A stretch of DNA of 64,000 bases from Lasiodiplodia sp. COLG20. Lineage: Eukaryota; Ascomycota; Dothideomycetes; Botryosphaeriales; Botryosphaeriaceae. Made by a program: the position numbers and the translations under genes. The notes beneath the pieces were generated by a model. The model made no database searches. It was not told the origin of the DNA and saw nothing but the letters and a program-made list of their open reading frames with translations. Location of the stretch: NCBI GenBank assembly GCA_009801085.1, contig VNWV01000001.1, positions 3,472,001 to 3,536,000 on the forward strand, in the 5' to 3' direction. Positions within the stretch are counted from its first letter, which is position 1; every line of letters starts with the position of its first letter. Of the stretch, positions 54,333 to 64,000 are shown in pieces.

Positions 54333-55445
54333 ATGACACCCATAATCACTCGCCAGTGGCTCCTGAACAGCCGTCCCACCGGCGCACCCATCCTCGACGG
54401 GCCTGACGCCACCTTCTCCCTGACAACAACCACCCTCCCTGCCCTCCAACCCAACCAACTCCTCATCCGCGTCAAATACATCTCCAACGACCCCGCCCAA
54501 CGGCAATGGATCAGCACGACCGTAGCGTCCGACCGCTTCTACCTCCCGCCCCTCTCACTCGGTGCGCCGATGAAATGCAGCCTGCTCGGCGAAGTCGTCC
54601 AGTCCACCTCCACCGCCTTCCCCCCACACACGCTCATCACCTCCGCGCTGGGCGAATGGAGCGAGTACGTCATCCTCGACGTAGCTGTCTGCAACCCCGC
54701 GCCCGCAGCCAACGGCATCGCGCCGACGCACTTCCTCGGCGCGCTGGGCTTGACCGGCCTCGCGGCGTACTACGGCACCGCCATCGTCGCCGCGGCCAAG
54801 CCGGCGGACACGGTGGTGGTGTCGGGCGCGGCGGGCGCGACGGGGTCGATGGTCGTGCAGATTGCGAAGAAGCTGCTCGGGTGCGCGCGCGTCGTCGGCA
54901 TCGCGGGCGGGGCGGCCAAGTGCGCGTGGGTGAAGGCGACGCTGGGGGCGGACGCGTGCGTGGATTACAAGGCGGCGAGTTTTGCGGACGATCTGGCCGC
55001 GGCCACGCCGGATTTCGTTGACGTGTACTTCGACAATGTGGGCGGGGAGGTGCTGGATTTGATGCTGGCGCGGATGAAGATGCGCGGGCGCGTCGCTATG
55101 TGCGGGAGCATGGCGACGTATAATGCGTATGAGGACGGGACGCGCCTGCGGAACTGGTTCGAGGTTGTTGCGATGCGTCTGCAGTTGACGGGGTTCGTGG
55201 TGCTGGACTGGCTGCACAAGGCCCCGGAGACGATTGCGGAGTTGGTGCGGGCGGCTCAGGAGGGGAAGATTGTGTTGGGGGATGAGAATGAGATGGTTCT
55301 TGAGACGGTATTTGAGGTATGTGCGACGTCGATCTGTCCGTCCTGTTATTTGCACCCGCTTAACATGCTTCAGGACATACCGAAAACTTGGATGAGGCTC
55401 TTCGAAGGAGGAAGCCGGGGCAAGCTGATCTCTCAATTATGTTGA
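54333..55445 (+). CDS. NADP-dependent medium-chain oxidoreductase (leukotriene B4 dehydrogenase/CurA-like)
   Basis: Exons 54333-55316 and 55374-55445 give 351 aa. The N-terminal part has TRQWLLNSRPTGAPI and VKYISNDPAQRQWIS, typical of the zinc-free MDR enzymes. The cofactor motif is VVVSGAAGATGSMVVQIAKK, followed by DVYFDNVGGEVLD and GRVAMCGSMATYN. The C-terminus is IPKTWMRLFEGGSRGKLI. No zinc-binding Cys set is present. The family reduces the C=C bond of alpha,beta-unsaturated ketones and aldehydes with NADPH. Cytosolic. The first member of a row of three NAD(P)-dependent oxidoreductases on this strand. Confidence 0.92.
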   Translation: MTPIITRQWLLNSRPTGAPILDGPDATFSLTTTTLPALQPNQLLIRVKYISNDPAQRQWISTTVASDRFYLPPLSLGAPMKCSLLGEVVQSTSTAFPPHTLITSALGEWSEYVILDVAVCNPAPAANGIAPTHFLGALGLTGLAAYYGTAIVAAAKPADTVVVSGAAGATGSMVVQIAKKLLGCARVVGIAGGAAKCAWVKATLGADACVDYKAASFADDLAAATPDFVDVYFDNVGGEVLDLMLARMKMRGRVAMCGSMATYNAYEDGTRLRNWFEVVAMRLQLTGFVVLDWLHKAPETIAELVRAAQEGKIVLGDENEMVLETVFEVCATSICPSCYLHPLNMLQDIPKTWMRLFEGGSRGKLISQLC

Positions 55446-56159
55446 TTTTAGTGCAAAGGTTGGTGCACTGGCTGACACAGCAGCCTGTGGTCATAATGTG
55501 GCCGTTAAGAAGTCGTCGCATAATCGTTTCTTGAAGAGATAGTTGATTGATTCTCGACGGGGCATACGAATAACAGATTATGTAGACTGGGAGGTGGGGC
55601 TAAGGCCACATGGACTTTCCACTGACTGACAACGTGATCTAGTTAGAAACACTGAGCCAAAAATATAGCTGTTCGCCGTCATGGTTTTCTGATACTCATT
55701 TCGCCCCACAAGTACTGCATTTCCCGAGGTATGGCCGATGAAATTGCCTGATGGAGAGCAGAACAGCAATGGTTGCCGGACTCAACTATCGAGTCAGCCA
55801 ATAGAAAGTGCTTGATCAAGGAAGCCGGGGATAAGGCCATGTCTTGTAACATGTCTGAGATAGACCGTTTCATTCCAATCTTGTACTAGGCTACAAAAAT
55901 CCTGACTTTGGCCAGCTTTGGTGTTCTAAACACCAAAACAGATATTTTCCGTATTTCGAGTCAGGTACACGAATCAGCTCGAGACCGGGTGCCCAAAGAT
56001 CCAGGTTCCGGGCTTTAAATGCGGAAGTAGGCTGTCTTAACGCCGAACGGACAATAGACGGAACAGTCCATGTATGTACATATAAGTCGGTATGTAGACA
56101 GTGATATCCTGCTTCATCATCCTCTTCTAAGTCAATATCTAATTATTAAACCTCTCACC
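55446..56159. other. intergenic, SDR promoter
   Basis: No gene seen. Includes the upstream region of the SDR, with TATAAG near 56080. Confidence 0.5.
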
Positions 56160-57206
56160 ATGTCTCAGCGGACCAAGTGCCTTGCGCCGTACGCCCACCT
56201 CCACGCCAACCCTACCGGACCAGGGGATAGCAGGCCGACTGCCCTCCAGATCATCGAGGACGAAGGTCTAATCAACGTCTGGCCAGACCGGGTTGTGCTC
56301 ATCACCGGCGCGTCTGCCGGCATTGGCCTCGAGACAGCGCGTGCGCTGCATGCCACCGGGGCGACAATCTACCTCGCAGTGCGCTCCATCAGCAAGGGCG
56401 AGGCGGCCAAAGCATCCATCGAGGCCAACACTGTGGGCCGCGGGCCGATCAAGATCTTAGAACTGTCCCTCGACAGCCTGGTATCGGTGCGGAAGGCAGC
56501 CGCCGCGTTCCTCGCCCAGTCACAACGGCTCGACCTCCTGATCAACAACGCAGGCATGACGACTCTGTCTCCGGAGAAGACCGTCGACGGTTTCGAAGCG
56601 CACTTCGGTACCAACTACCTCGGCCACTTCCTGCTCACCTCGCTGCTCCTTCCTGCACTGGTCGCGGCCGCCTCCACGGGCCGCGCCAGCCGCGTCGTCA
56701 ACCTGACGTCCGGCACGACGAACCTGCACCTCGACGCCCAGATCGACCTGACGGACCTGGACTTCTCCCGGCGCGGCTTCGACACCGAGCAGTCGTACGC
56801 CTCGTCCAAGCTGGCCTGCACCCTGCACGCCAACCACCTGGACCGCCTGTACGGCTCTGATCCAGAGCATCCGGTCCGCGGTTTCAGCGCTAATCCCGGC
56901 GGTATCATGACGAAGCTCCTCGACAGCGCGACGGAGGCGACTAAGGCTATGTTTAAGCCGTACTGGTTCATCTTCAAATCGCCTGAGCAAGGCGCTGCTA
57001 CGACGGTTTGGTGTGCGACGGCGAAGGGGCTGGAGGGGAAGGGCGGGCTGTATTGTGAGGACTGTGGTGAGGCTGAGCCGGCGGCTGTGGTTGACGGTCA
57101 AAGGGTGAGGACTGTCGGTTATGCACCTTGGTCCATTGGTGATCATGAGACGGAGACGAAACTATGGGAGATCAGCGAGCAACTTGTGGCCTCCAAAGGT
57201 AATTGA
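56160..57206 (+). CDS. short-chain dehydrogenase/reductase (retinol-dehydrogenase/WWOX-like)
   Basis: One exon gives 348 aa from the ATG at 56160. The frame is open 30 codons further up, but that part is not conserved. The cofactor motif is VVLITGASAGIGLETARALH, followed by LINNAGM, the N-Y-L-G-H stretch, the catalytic TSGTT Ser and YASSKLA Tyr/Lys, and then ANPGGIMTKL. Two Cys close together (YCEDCGEAEP) occur near the C-terminus, as in other fungal members. An NADP(H)-dependent reductase of an alcohol, aldehyde or ketone; substrate unknown. Same strand as its neighbours, but separate promoters are likely given the spacing. Confidence 0.92.
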   Translation: MSQRTKCLAPYAHLHANPTGPGDSRPTALQIIEDEGLINVWPDRVVLITGASAGIGLETARALHATGATIYLAVRSISKGEAAKASIEANTVGRGPIKILELSLDSLVSVRKAAAAFLAQSQRLDLLINNAGMTTLSPEKTVDGFEAHFGTNYLGHFLLTSLLLPALVAAASTGRASRVVNLTSGTTNLHLDAQIDLTDLDFSRRGFDTEQSYASSKLACTLHANHLDRLYGSDPEHPVRGFSANPGGIMTKLLDSATEATKAMFKPYWFIFKSPEQGAATTVWCATAKGLEGKGGLYCEDCGEAEPAAVVDGQRVRTVGYAPWSIGDHETETKLWEISEQLVASKGN

Positions 57207-57844
57207 TAGTGTTTTCCATAGAGAGAATTTACATACGATAGTTTGACTAAAGATATGGTTACGAGGATGTGAGGCTGATCACCGTTGGCTCAAGTGGCTT
57301 TGACGTAGGTTTTCCGGATCGGCCGCTTCTACGCATTGCTTTCACCATGTATAACCAGCATGGATTGGTACATGAAGAATTTGTGCTATGAGAATTTGGA
57401 CTGGCTCTCTTCCCATTGGCAAATCGACAAGCTTTACAATTGCGTGATAAGATAAAAGGCGAGCAATGGGTGGTTGCGGCTTGTCCGTCTTTTCGTCCGG
57501 CTCGGTCCTTCGGACGGAGTTCCTCCGAACGTAGGGCACGTAAGCATCGGAATCAAACCGCAACGTCGTCGCATGATTTTCATGGTCAATTGTGTCTTGT
57601 AGTGAGATTCTTAATGATCCTTTGCCTTTTTCATTGGTCTTCTCGGAATACAGCAACCTCGAAGCCGTTCGACGCTTAACAAGCGCGGAATGTACAAACA
57701 ATTGTTGTAAATCACTCACAACCGTAGGATATCGTGATGATTGAGAAGATTTGATGTTTTTATATTCGACTACCGTCAACGTCCGAGAGATGTCTTTCAA
57801 TCATCCCAATCATCTCAATCATCTGAGGTTACGACAGTCGATCC
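57207..57844. other. intergenic, NmrA-like gene promoter
   Basis: Short frames only. The last bases hold CAATCAT/CATCTCAATCATC repeats just before the ATG. Confidence 0.5.
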
Positions 57845-59024
57845 ATGGAAAACCAGAAGCAACGAGTCCTCCTTCTCGGAGCCACGGGCCATACTGGCCG
57901 ATCCATTCTTGAAGGACTGCTTGAGTACGGAAAATATGTGAGTACATTGAAGTGAAGAGGATGGCTATGCAAAGAAAAAACACAGATTGGAATAGAGAGT
58001 AACATCGGGTCATCCAGGAAGTCCAAGCGCTCGTTCGACAATCTTCGGTGGACAAGCCCGAAGTGAAGAAGCTCGCCGAGCAGGGAGTAAAGATTGTCAT
58101 TGCCGATATCAATGGTCCGGTTCAGGACCTCGTCGACATCCAGAGGGGTGTCGATGTGACTATCAGCGCAATCGACGCCCATTCGCTTCATGCACAGAAG
58201 AATCTCGCCACCGCTGCGAAACAGGCGGGCGTGAAACGCTTCGTACCATGTGCCTGGATCACTGTGGCACCGGCTGGAGGCGTCATGGTGACACGCGACC
58301 ATGTGAGTGGATCCATTCACGCCGATGTGAAATGATATTCAAAAGTCAATCCAGCTGATTATCGAATCAGAAAGAGGACGTGTACAATCACATCAAGAGG
58401 CTCCATCTTCCGTTCACGGTGATTGATGTTGGAACCTGGCACCAAGTCTCCTTTCCAGGGGTACTGCCTTCAGGTAGGTTCGCGTACGCGGCTTTAGTGC
58501 CAATGAATCTTGTCCACGGAGACGGACAACGCAGCACTGTCATTGGAGACTTGCGCGATATCGGGCGTTGGACTGCACGCATCCTGGACGACGAGCGCAC
58601 GTTGAACAAATACGTTCTGGCGTGGAGTGACAACCTCAGCGACAATGAAATCTTCTCTATCGTGGAGGAGGTGACTGGAGAGAAGCTTGAAAGGCAGAAG
58701 GTACCAAACAGCAAATCTCAGGTGCAATATTCTGAGCTAACATAGCTGCGTCAGCTCTCCTACGGCGAATTGGAGACTCTCTGTAAAGAGGCCAGAGAGA
58801 ACTATGAGCGCGAGCCGACGAATGTCAATTTTGGAATGCGGCAGTTCCGGGACTATCAATACAGCAAGTACGTGCGAGGAGACAATCAGGTCGAGTACGC
58901 GAAGTATCTCGGTTATCTCGACGCTCAGGAACTCTTCCCAGACTTTCATCCCATCACATTCAGGGAATTTCTGGGGGATCTACTGAATGGCAAGATTGAG
59001 AAGCCGCGTTACGAGCTTAAGTAA
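57845..59024 (+). CDS. NmrA-like / isoflavone-reductase-type NAD(P)-binding protein
   Basis: Exons 57845-57937, 58018-58302, 58371-58700 and 58746-59024 give 328 aa, and all junctions are in phase 0. The N-terminal motif VLLLGATGHTGRSILEGLL is the GxxGxxG cofactor site of atypical SDRs. VDVTISAID and AGVKRFVPCAW follow as in the isoflavone reductase (PCBER) group, then HLPFTVIDVGTWH and DIGRWTARILDDERT. The catalytic Lys of true reductases is not evident. Members act either as reductases or as redox-sensing regulators, and which applies here is open. Third oxidoreductase in the row. Confidence 0.9.
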
Positions 59025-60000
59025 TTGGCATTATCATACAATGCTGATTACTGGTAAGGATTCAACATCCTGAACTCTATGTACACGTGGAATAGTGGAT
59101 GAGACATGTACATAGACCAGACGAACAGTTGGCAAATAGGAGCTTTATAATTGATTTGTTTTGTGATTCGTGCAGTTTAGTGGCTAATTTTAAGGGATCA
59201 GTTGAGGAACTCGCGTGAGGTTGCTTATGCTGCTTGTGTATGAACGTTTCGCCAGGCTTGCGGCTGGAGAAGGCTGTTCGTATCGGCGGAATTAGATTCG
59301 GTGCGTCAAGTATGCCTCAGTTCTTATTCTCTCAATGAAAAAGAACATTTATTGGTAGTTGAAGCCATCGTCCGGACGTCGATGTAAAATTATCCATTCT
59401 ACATTTACATCCGGACGATCCGGACGATAGCTTCAACTACCCATGACATGACCAAAAGCAAATTGACGATCCTTCGGCTGCGATACCCTTGTAAACAAAT
59501 GAGGGCGATGCCCGATAATAAACCGACTCTTCAGAGATTGTCTGTTTTCTGATGATACGGAATCTGTAGTGGGATATCACCAGGGTCAGATTCTTGCTCT
59601 TCCCGTTTCCCAGATGAAGACCGGTCAGAGAGAAACTTTAGAGACGGCCGCCACTCGACGCTTGGCTCGCATTTCCGAAACACCAGCAAACTGCGGTAGG
59701 GGAATTTTTTTACGAACTTAATTTATTCGCAAGGATGTGAATCTCCAATCTTCTGTTACCAGACAATGGCGACACCCACAAACAATTCATGCTCCTTGTT
59801 TCATGTTGAAATAAAACCGCCACTGTTCCTGAAAAACAATCTTCTTGTCCACGAACAGGTTGACAAAGCCTTAGATATTAATCCCTCCATTAGTTTCGTT
59901 ATACTTCTTGCATCCCTCACCAGCATCCATCCCCTCCACACGAAACCCCCACACCCACACAACCTTGAAAACCACTTTTCACCCTTCACCAATCCCAACC
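59025..60000. other. intergenic with MITE copy 5
   Basis: Holds the truncated MITE and, near 59900, a CA/CT-rich leader of the next gene. No other gene. Confidence 0.5.
59353..59492. mobile_element. MITE copy 5, left end lost
   Basis: The palindromic core is at 59353-59442 (GGTAGTTGAAGCCATCGTCC against CCGGACGATAGCTTCAACTA). The right arm carries a short local duplication, CCGGACGATCCGGACGATAG. A degraded right end follows (CCTTCGGCTGCGATACCCTT, ending TGTA). No left terminal repeat can be found, so the copy is truncated. Confidence 0.75.
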
Positions 60001-60501
60001 ATGAACTGGCACTTCATCGCTCGCACCCTCGCTCTCTCGGTGATCTTCCTCACCATCCTCTCCCAGATCTTCGACATCCCCTCCTACTTCTACTACGAAT
60101 ACACAGACCTCGAGTACCTCGACACCCCCAAGCTCGAAGCCGACCTCCACCGCATCACGACCGAAATCGACCGGATGCACAACACCGTGATGCAGCCCGA
60201 CGACCTCCTCTGCGACAACGCGAAGCACAAGAGCCGCGCATTCGCCCTCCGCGAGGTGTCCGTCGACGTGCGGAACGCGGTGTTCGAGAAGAAGACCCGC
60301 GAGGGTCTGAGAGCGTTGGCTGAGATGGAAGACGCCTTGCTGGTCGCGATGGTGCTGCGTGACAGCGGCGAAGCGTATTATGTCTTGGGGACGCGGCGGC
60401 GTGTGAGGAAAGCCGTGGAGACGGCGGACACGCTGCTGAGAAAGATGCAGTTGCAGGCGTATGATTTGGAGGCTGCGTGTGCTTGGGTCATGACCGCCTG
60501 A
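60001..60501 (+). CDS. small helical protein with N-terminal hydrophobic anchor
   Basis: One exon gives 166 aa from the ATG at 60001. The frame is open upstream, but only as low-complexity leader. The N-terminus has one hydrophobic stretch (FIARTLALSVIFLTILSQIF) that is either a signal peptide or a signal anchor. The rest is charged and helical: LEADLHRITTEIDRMHN, VFEKKTREGLRALAEMEDAL and VRKAVETADTLLRKMQLQAY. Two Cys only. No family recognised. It could be an ER- or surface-anchored small protein. Confidence 0.7.
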   Translation: MNWHFIARTLALSVIFLTILSQIFDIPSYFYYEYTDLEYLDTPKLEADLHRITTEIDRMHNTVMQPDDLLCDNAKHKSRAFALREVSVDVRNAVFEKKTREGLRALAEMEDALLVAMVLRDSGEAYYVLGTRRRVRKAVETADTLLRKMQLQAYDLEAACAWVMTA

Positions 60502-61350
60502 GTTTGCTTGATGATGTACGGGGGGTCATAGGTCAGTGCGGAGGCACCTGGCGGAATGGGGGAAGATCATTGAATTTATGGTGTTTTGTAGGCACGCGGT
60601 TTTGTTAAGTGCGGTCTTAGATGGCTCTCTCCTAGTATTTGCATATTCCGCAGATCACGGTGATTGAGCGGCTCGGCCTGGTGAATTGAGAATGATTTTA
60701 GCATTGTGCTGCTTAGAATTTAAGCTTTTTGATGGTATTGTTCCATACTTCTTCTTACAAAGTATGCTTATCTAGCGTAATATAAGTATAGAATTGCAAG
60801 ACGTCCATGAGCCACCATGCCGATATAATAAAAAAAAGAGAAGAAGCGCCATGACACAGAGATTGCCACAGCTGCACAGCCGAGCGTTTGCCACAGCATG
60901 CCAGCCCTTTATGCAGTACTATGACACGCCCATATCATGAGAGCAATCATATTGACCGAAGCGCATGGTGGCTTCCAGCCTTGAAAGAATAGTTCAACAC
61001 AATTCCCCACATTTGGCATGCTTGGCATTGCACGCCAATTCGGCAAGCTGTTGTGTAACGACTGGCTGTTGCGGGGCGGGCCGTGCCGCAGTACTTCCTC
61101 CGTTTGAAATTGCCGATCGTATCCGTAAACGGGGGTGTGCAGGGAATGTGGGCAGGGGTACCATCAACGATTTTTGTTTGGTCACAGCAGACCGTCAACG
61201 TAGGCATGCAGGTCGGCTTTGAGAGCTATCCATACTTGAAAGCTAGCTTTTTCGGGGCCTAGTCTCGCGTACTGCCGGCTTTCTGGCTGTATCAATTGTC
61301 CATGTCCAGCAACACCCGTGGATACTCGTCTGAAGGGCGGAAGAGGCGTC
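60502..61350. other. intergenic, no gene seen
   Basis: A+T-rich start with poly-A near 60830, then mixed sequence. Only short unsupported frames. Confidence 0.5.
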
Positions 61351-61950
61351 CTACTGTTCGACAAAGGTGACGTCAGGAAGTCCGATCACCTTCTTGAATG
61401 CCTTCCGCTTCGGGGTCAGCCCCTTCGGAGTCTCTTTGCCAAGTTGGTGGAGCATGTAAGTCAGCTGTGCAGCGACAAGCTCGTCGATCTCAGCCAAAGT
61501 GCGCGGAAAGTCGGGTATGGCCTTGTATGTCTGGAGCGAGTACAGGGCGGTGACTTTGGTGTAGAGTGGCGCATCAGCGAGCTTGCCGTTCAGGGAGCGG
61601 GCTCTGTTGTTGTGGCATCTGAGCGTGCTGGTTAGCAGGAAAATATGAAGCGGATTGCGGCGGACCTACACGACAATCCGGTAGGCGGAACTCTCGCGGG
61701 CCTTGTTGGTTGGAATGAATGGCGGTGAACGGACGAAGCCGGCATCCGTTTGCTCGCGAATAATGCGGGCCCTAATGGAAAATCTTTCGAGTCCGTCCAA
61801 ATGACGCTGGAGATGGACAATAGCGGCTGGACCGTGTGCGCCGGGAAAGATGTGGCAGGGTATGTTTGGGATCCTGAAATTGTAGCTTTGGAAGAATCTG
61901 CGTCGGTCAGGCCTGGGTGGACCGGCGCGGTCACGCGTGCCTGTCGTCAT
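61351..61950 (-). CDS. conserved-looking small protein of unknown function
   Basis: Exons 61950-61670 and 61618-61351 give 182 aa. The donor GTAGGT and the joined frame give AYRIVVCHNNRARSLNG across the splice. The first exon is Arg/Pro-rich (RDRAGPPRPDRRRF) and then reads SPPFIPTNKARESSAYRIVV. The second reads LADAPLYTKVTALYSLQTYK, TLAEIDELVAAQLTYMLHQL and KGLTPKRKAFKKVIGL. The even amino-acid composition of exon 2 and its fit to the splice argue for a real gene. No signal peptide, membrane segment or known domain. Confidence 0.68.
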
Positions 61951-62693
61951 GGTGGTGGTGAGGTTGCGCAAGGACGATCGGGTGTGGAGTTGTGGTGATG
62001 TTATGCCTGGAGCAGAAGGGGAAGAGCAAGCGCGCTAGTCCCAAAGCGGCTAGACGGGTGTTGACGGCACCTGCCCGTGTCGTACTCATCCTGCAGCGCA
62101 TGCGCCAACCGAGTGCCCAGCACGGGAAGTGAAGCCACTGACGTGCAGAAGGTCGGCCGAGACCTTGCAGCTTCGCGAGCACTAGAAAACTTCGCGAGAA
62201 GAACCTTGGGGACGCCGCGCACATTGCACATTGCCATAAGAAGCACAACTTTGGTATAAGGGTCCGACTATAATAACATACGTGGCACCGGCGCTCTACC
62301 GCTGTTGGCAGGCGCGATGACCAAGGGGGGTATTCAGTGCTTTCTTTCGGTAGCTCAATACATCACCATTCACCTTCTCAGATTCACGCCTCGGCCTGCC
62401 GCATCACCGCTTCGCGCCTTTGCTCAACCGCCTGAGAAGCTCCGTACGCGGCGCTAGTCGAATAAAATACGCTGCACGTACATAAATGTGGGAGGGAACT
62501 ACCAATAGTATGCTTTAGACCTAATACCGCGAATAGAAGAAATTCTTTGAGAGTATGGCTCATCTTCACATTTTTCAAGCACCGCGCAAATCAGAACCTC
62601 ACTTGAAAGCACGAGAATGGGATTCTGCTTTCAAATATCCATTTTTAGCTCCCAGTAGACGCTGATGAGACTCCGAAAAATCTGCGTCTTCCG
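61951..62693. other. intergenic with the dispersed 58-base repeat
   Basis: Nothing but the repeat copy at 62301-62358 is recognised. Confidence 0.45.
62301..62358 (+). repeat. 58-base dispersed repeat, copy 2
   Basis: Begins GCTGTTGGCAGGCGCGATGA and ends GTAGCTCAA. Same orientation as 48301-48358. All substitutions between the two copies are transitions. Confidence 0.7.
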
Positions 62694-63307
62694 CTAGAAT
62701 GTTCGGGGATGCGTAATCTCGAGGTGGTGGAGCAGTTCATTCAATCGAGAAGCGCAGGAAGCCTTTACCGCGGCCAAGTCTTCCACAAAGTTGAGGGTGA
62801 CACTGTGAGTTTAAAATGAATATAATACTTAAAGCTGATCGCCAACAGAGTGACTGTTTTCCAGCTTGGCATCGCAGTTGCCGAAGCTGTGTGCGTCAGT
62901 CAGAAGTCGAAGAAAAGGTGTGTGGGAGCACCTTACCGGACCTTCTGCCTGCGCACCCGTTCTCCCATTGTGTTCATGATCTTGGTGATGAACTCCTGAG
63001 TGGAGGTAAGTTGGGCACCTAAAATTTCGATCCGCGCCTTGCTTAGCTCAGCGGTAGCCTCGATGACATCTTTGTCTTGCTTGGCTTGATCCACAGCCTT
63101 GGTGAGGTTGGTGGCAGCTCGGGCGATGAGGGAAGCGTTTTTGATGAGCTCGATGCAGGCTTGGCCGATTGGTGCGCTGCCATCCTCGAAGCAGCTTGCG
63201 ATGTTCGTAGTAGCATCAACCATGGCAGCAATATCTGGAAGCTTGTCGTGCTGGCCTCCAACTTCGGTGGAAAGCTTGTTAGCGCCAGGCAGAGGATTGA
63301 TCTCCAT
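62694..63307 (-). CDS. small helical protein of unknown function, 3' exon uncertain
   Basis: Exon 1 (63307-62937) is clear: 123 codons from an ATG, reading DIAAMVDATTNIASCFED, IGQACIELIKNASLIARAAT and LSKARIEILGAQLTSTQEFI. It is helical, Ala-rich and without signal peptide. From the GTAAGG donor two acceptors keep the frame. One at 62803 gives VTLNFVEDLAAVKASCASRL and a 159-aa protein ending at 62694. One at 62887 gives a short 19-residue tail ending at 62829 (142 aa). I favour the first because the tail looks more protein-like. Family and function unknown. Confidence 0.65.
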
Positions 63308-64000
63308 TGCAACGGTGAGAGAATGAAGAGTTGCGAGTTATCGGAGCTATAGCAGTGTCTTGGGCGAGGATGCAGACGGGAGGAGCTGATGCAGTTCCGC
63401 AGTTGCTTCCCCGATCCACGTTTCCGAGCATCCACCGGTATCGAAGATTAAGTCTACTCTAGAAAGGCTTAGTGCCTCTGGAGAAGGTACGCAAGACGAT
63501 CCATAAGATATCTACGGGGAAGCGTGGAATATTTACGCTACTACAGCAAATAGAAGCAAACAACGAACAAAGAGGCGAATATCATGGAATTATCTAGATA
63601 TTCTGCCAGTCTCTCTACGTGGAAAGCTAGAGCAAATATTTAGACGTACTTCACGAAGTATGTCACAACATTTTCACCCCACTATGGAGCATCCGTTATA
63701 CGCGTTTAAGAGTGTTGTAAAATTGTGCAACATCCTGCCTTTCAGTGTGCATGCCACCACCTACATGCCGTTCTCTGGAAATTTCTTCCGAAATTTGCCT
63801 CCTGTCCGCTTCACTTCTTAGCCTTTATAAGCTATGTGCACCAATATGTTTCTTAAAGTGACCGCGTCGTTGTAAAAGCCGCAGTCTCAACGAAACCCGT
63901 TCACGCGAAACCTCTAGGGACTAAACACACATTGCATTGCGAATTAAGGTTACTACATCACATACGTACTCGCGCATGGAGAATAGAGACATGCACGATA
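63308..64000. other. upstream region, no gene seen
   Basis: Should contain the promoter of the last gene. No other feature recognised. Confidence 0.45.

Noticed and set aside
54555..55436. 293-aa minus-strand open frame
   Set aside because: Antisense shadow of the MDR gene; His/Arg-rich translation without motifs.
1..64000. CRISPR arrays, rRNA, prokaryotic operons, tRNA genes
   Set aside because: None seen. The gene structure is eukaryotic, and by eye I found no cloverleaf with A and B boxes; a tRNAscan run would be needed to exclude tRNAs fully.

Overview
The window is nuclear DNA of a filamentous ascomycete (Pezizomycotina). Genes have short GT-AG introns of about 45-70 bases with CTAAC/CTGAC branch sites. 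The families are typical of such fungi: a HET-domain protein, a HeLo-like/NACHT/ankyrin STAND protein, fungal P450, GMC, SDR and NmrA oxidoreductases, single-pass surface proteins with Ser/Thr-rich stalks, and small Cys-rich secreted proteins. The species cannot be named from the sequence; a Dothideomycete would fit but this is a guess.

Layout. 0-2 kb: 3' part of a MYND/DUF4470 gene. 2.3-7 kb: a P450 and a GMC oxidoreductase, head to tail on the minus strand. 8.2-13.8 kb: one 1824-aa NLR-like gene. 14-16 kb: a MITE and a decayed SNF2 helicase fragment. 17-25.6 kb: three single-pass membrane proteins, an SDR and a small secreted protein. 28-30.7 kb: a divergent pair of related genes of unknown family. 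33.5-35.5 kb: the first of three T5orf172 (GIY-YIG-like) genes. 36-42 kb: a secreted FAD oxidoreductase, a cupin and a Cys-rich secreted protein. 42.5-50 kb: a poorly preserved accessory block with a HET gene cut by one stop, a broken PD-(D/E)XK gene and a tandem pair of T5orf172 genes. 50-52.5 kb: a multi-pass membrane protein. 54-59 kb: three NAD(P)-dependent oxidoreductases in a row on the plus strand. 60-63.3 kb: three small genes of unknown function.

Repeats. Five copies of one non-autonomous element are spread over the window. They share a terminal inverted repeat near CAGTCCCCTCTCGCAGCC, apparent TA target sites and a long palindromic core (GAAGCTATCGTCCGGAC). A separate repeat of about 58 bases occurs at 48.3 and 62.3 kb, and its two copies differ only by transitions and two one-base indels. 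Several broken genes carry stops that single C-to-T or G-to-A changes could explain, in line with a RIP-like process, though this has not been tested statistically.

Best candidates for something undescribed: the divergent paralog pair at 28.1-30.7 kb; the three T5orf172 genes, two of them in a tandem segmental duplication with coding-like decayed leaders; and the palindrome-core MITE family. All exon boundaries were read by eye from splice signals and frame, and none has transcript support.
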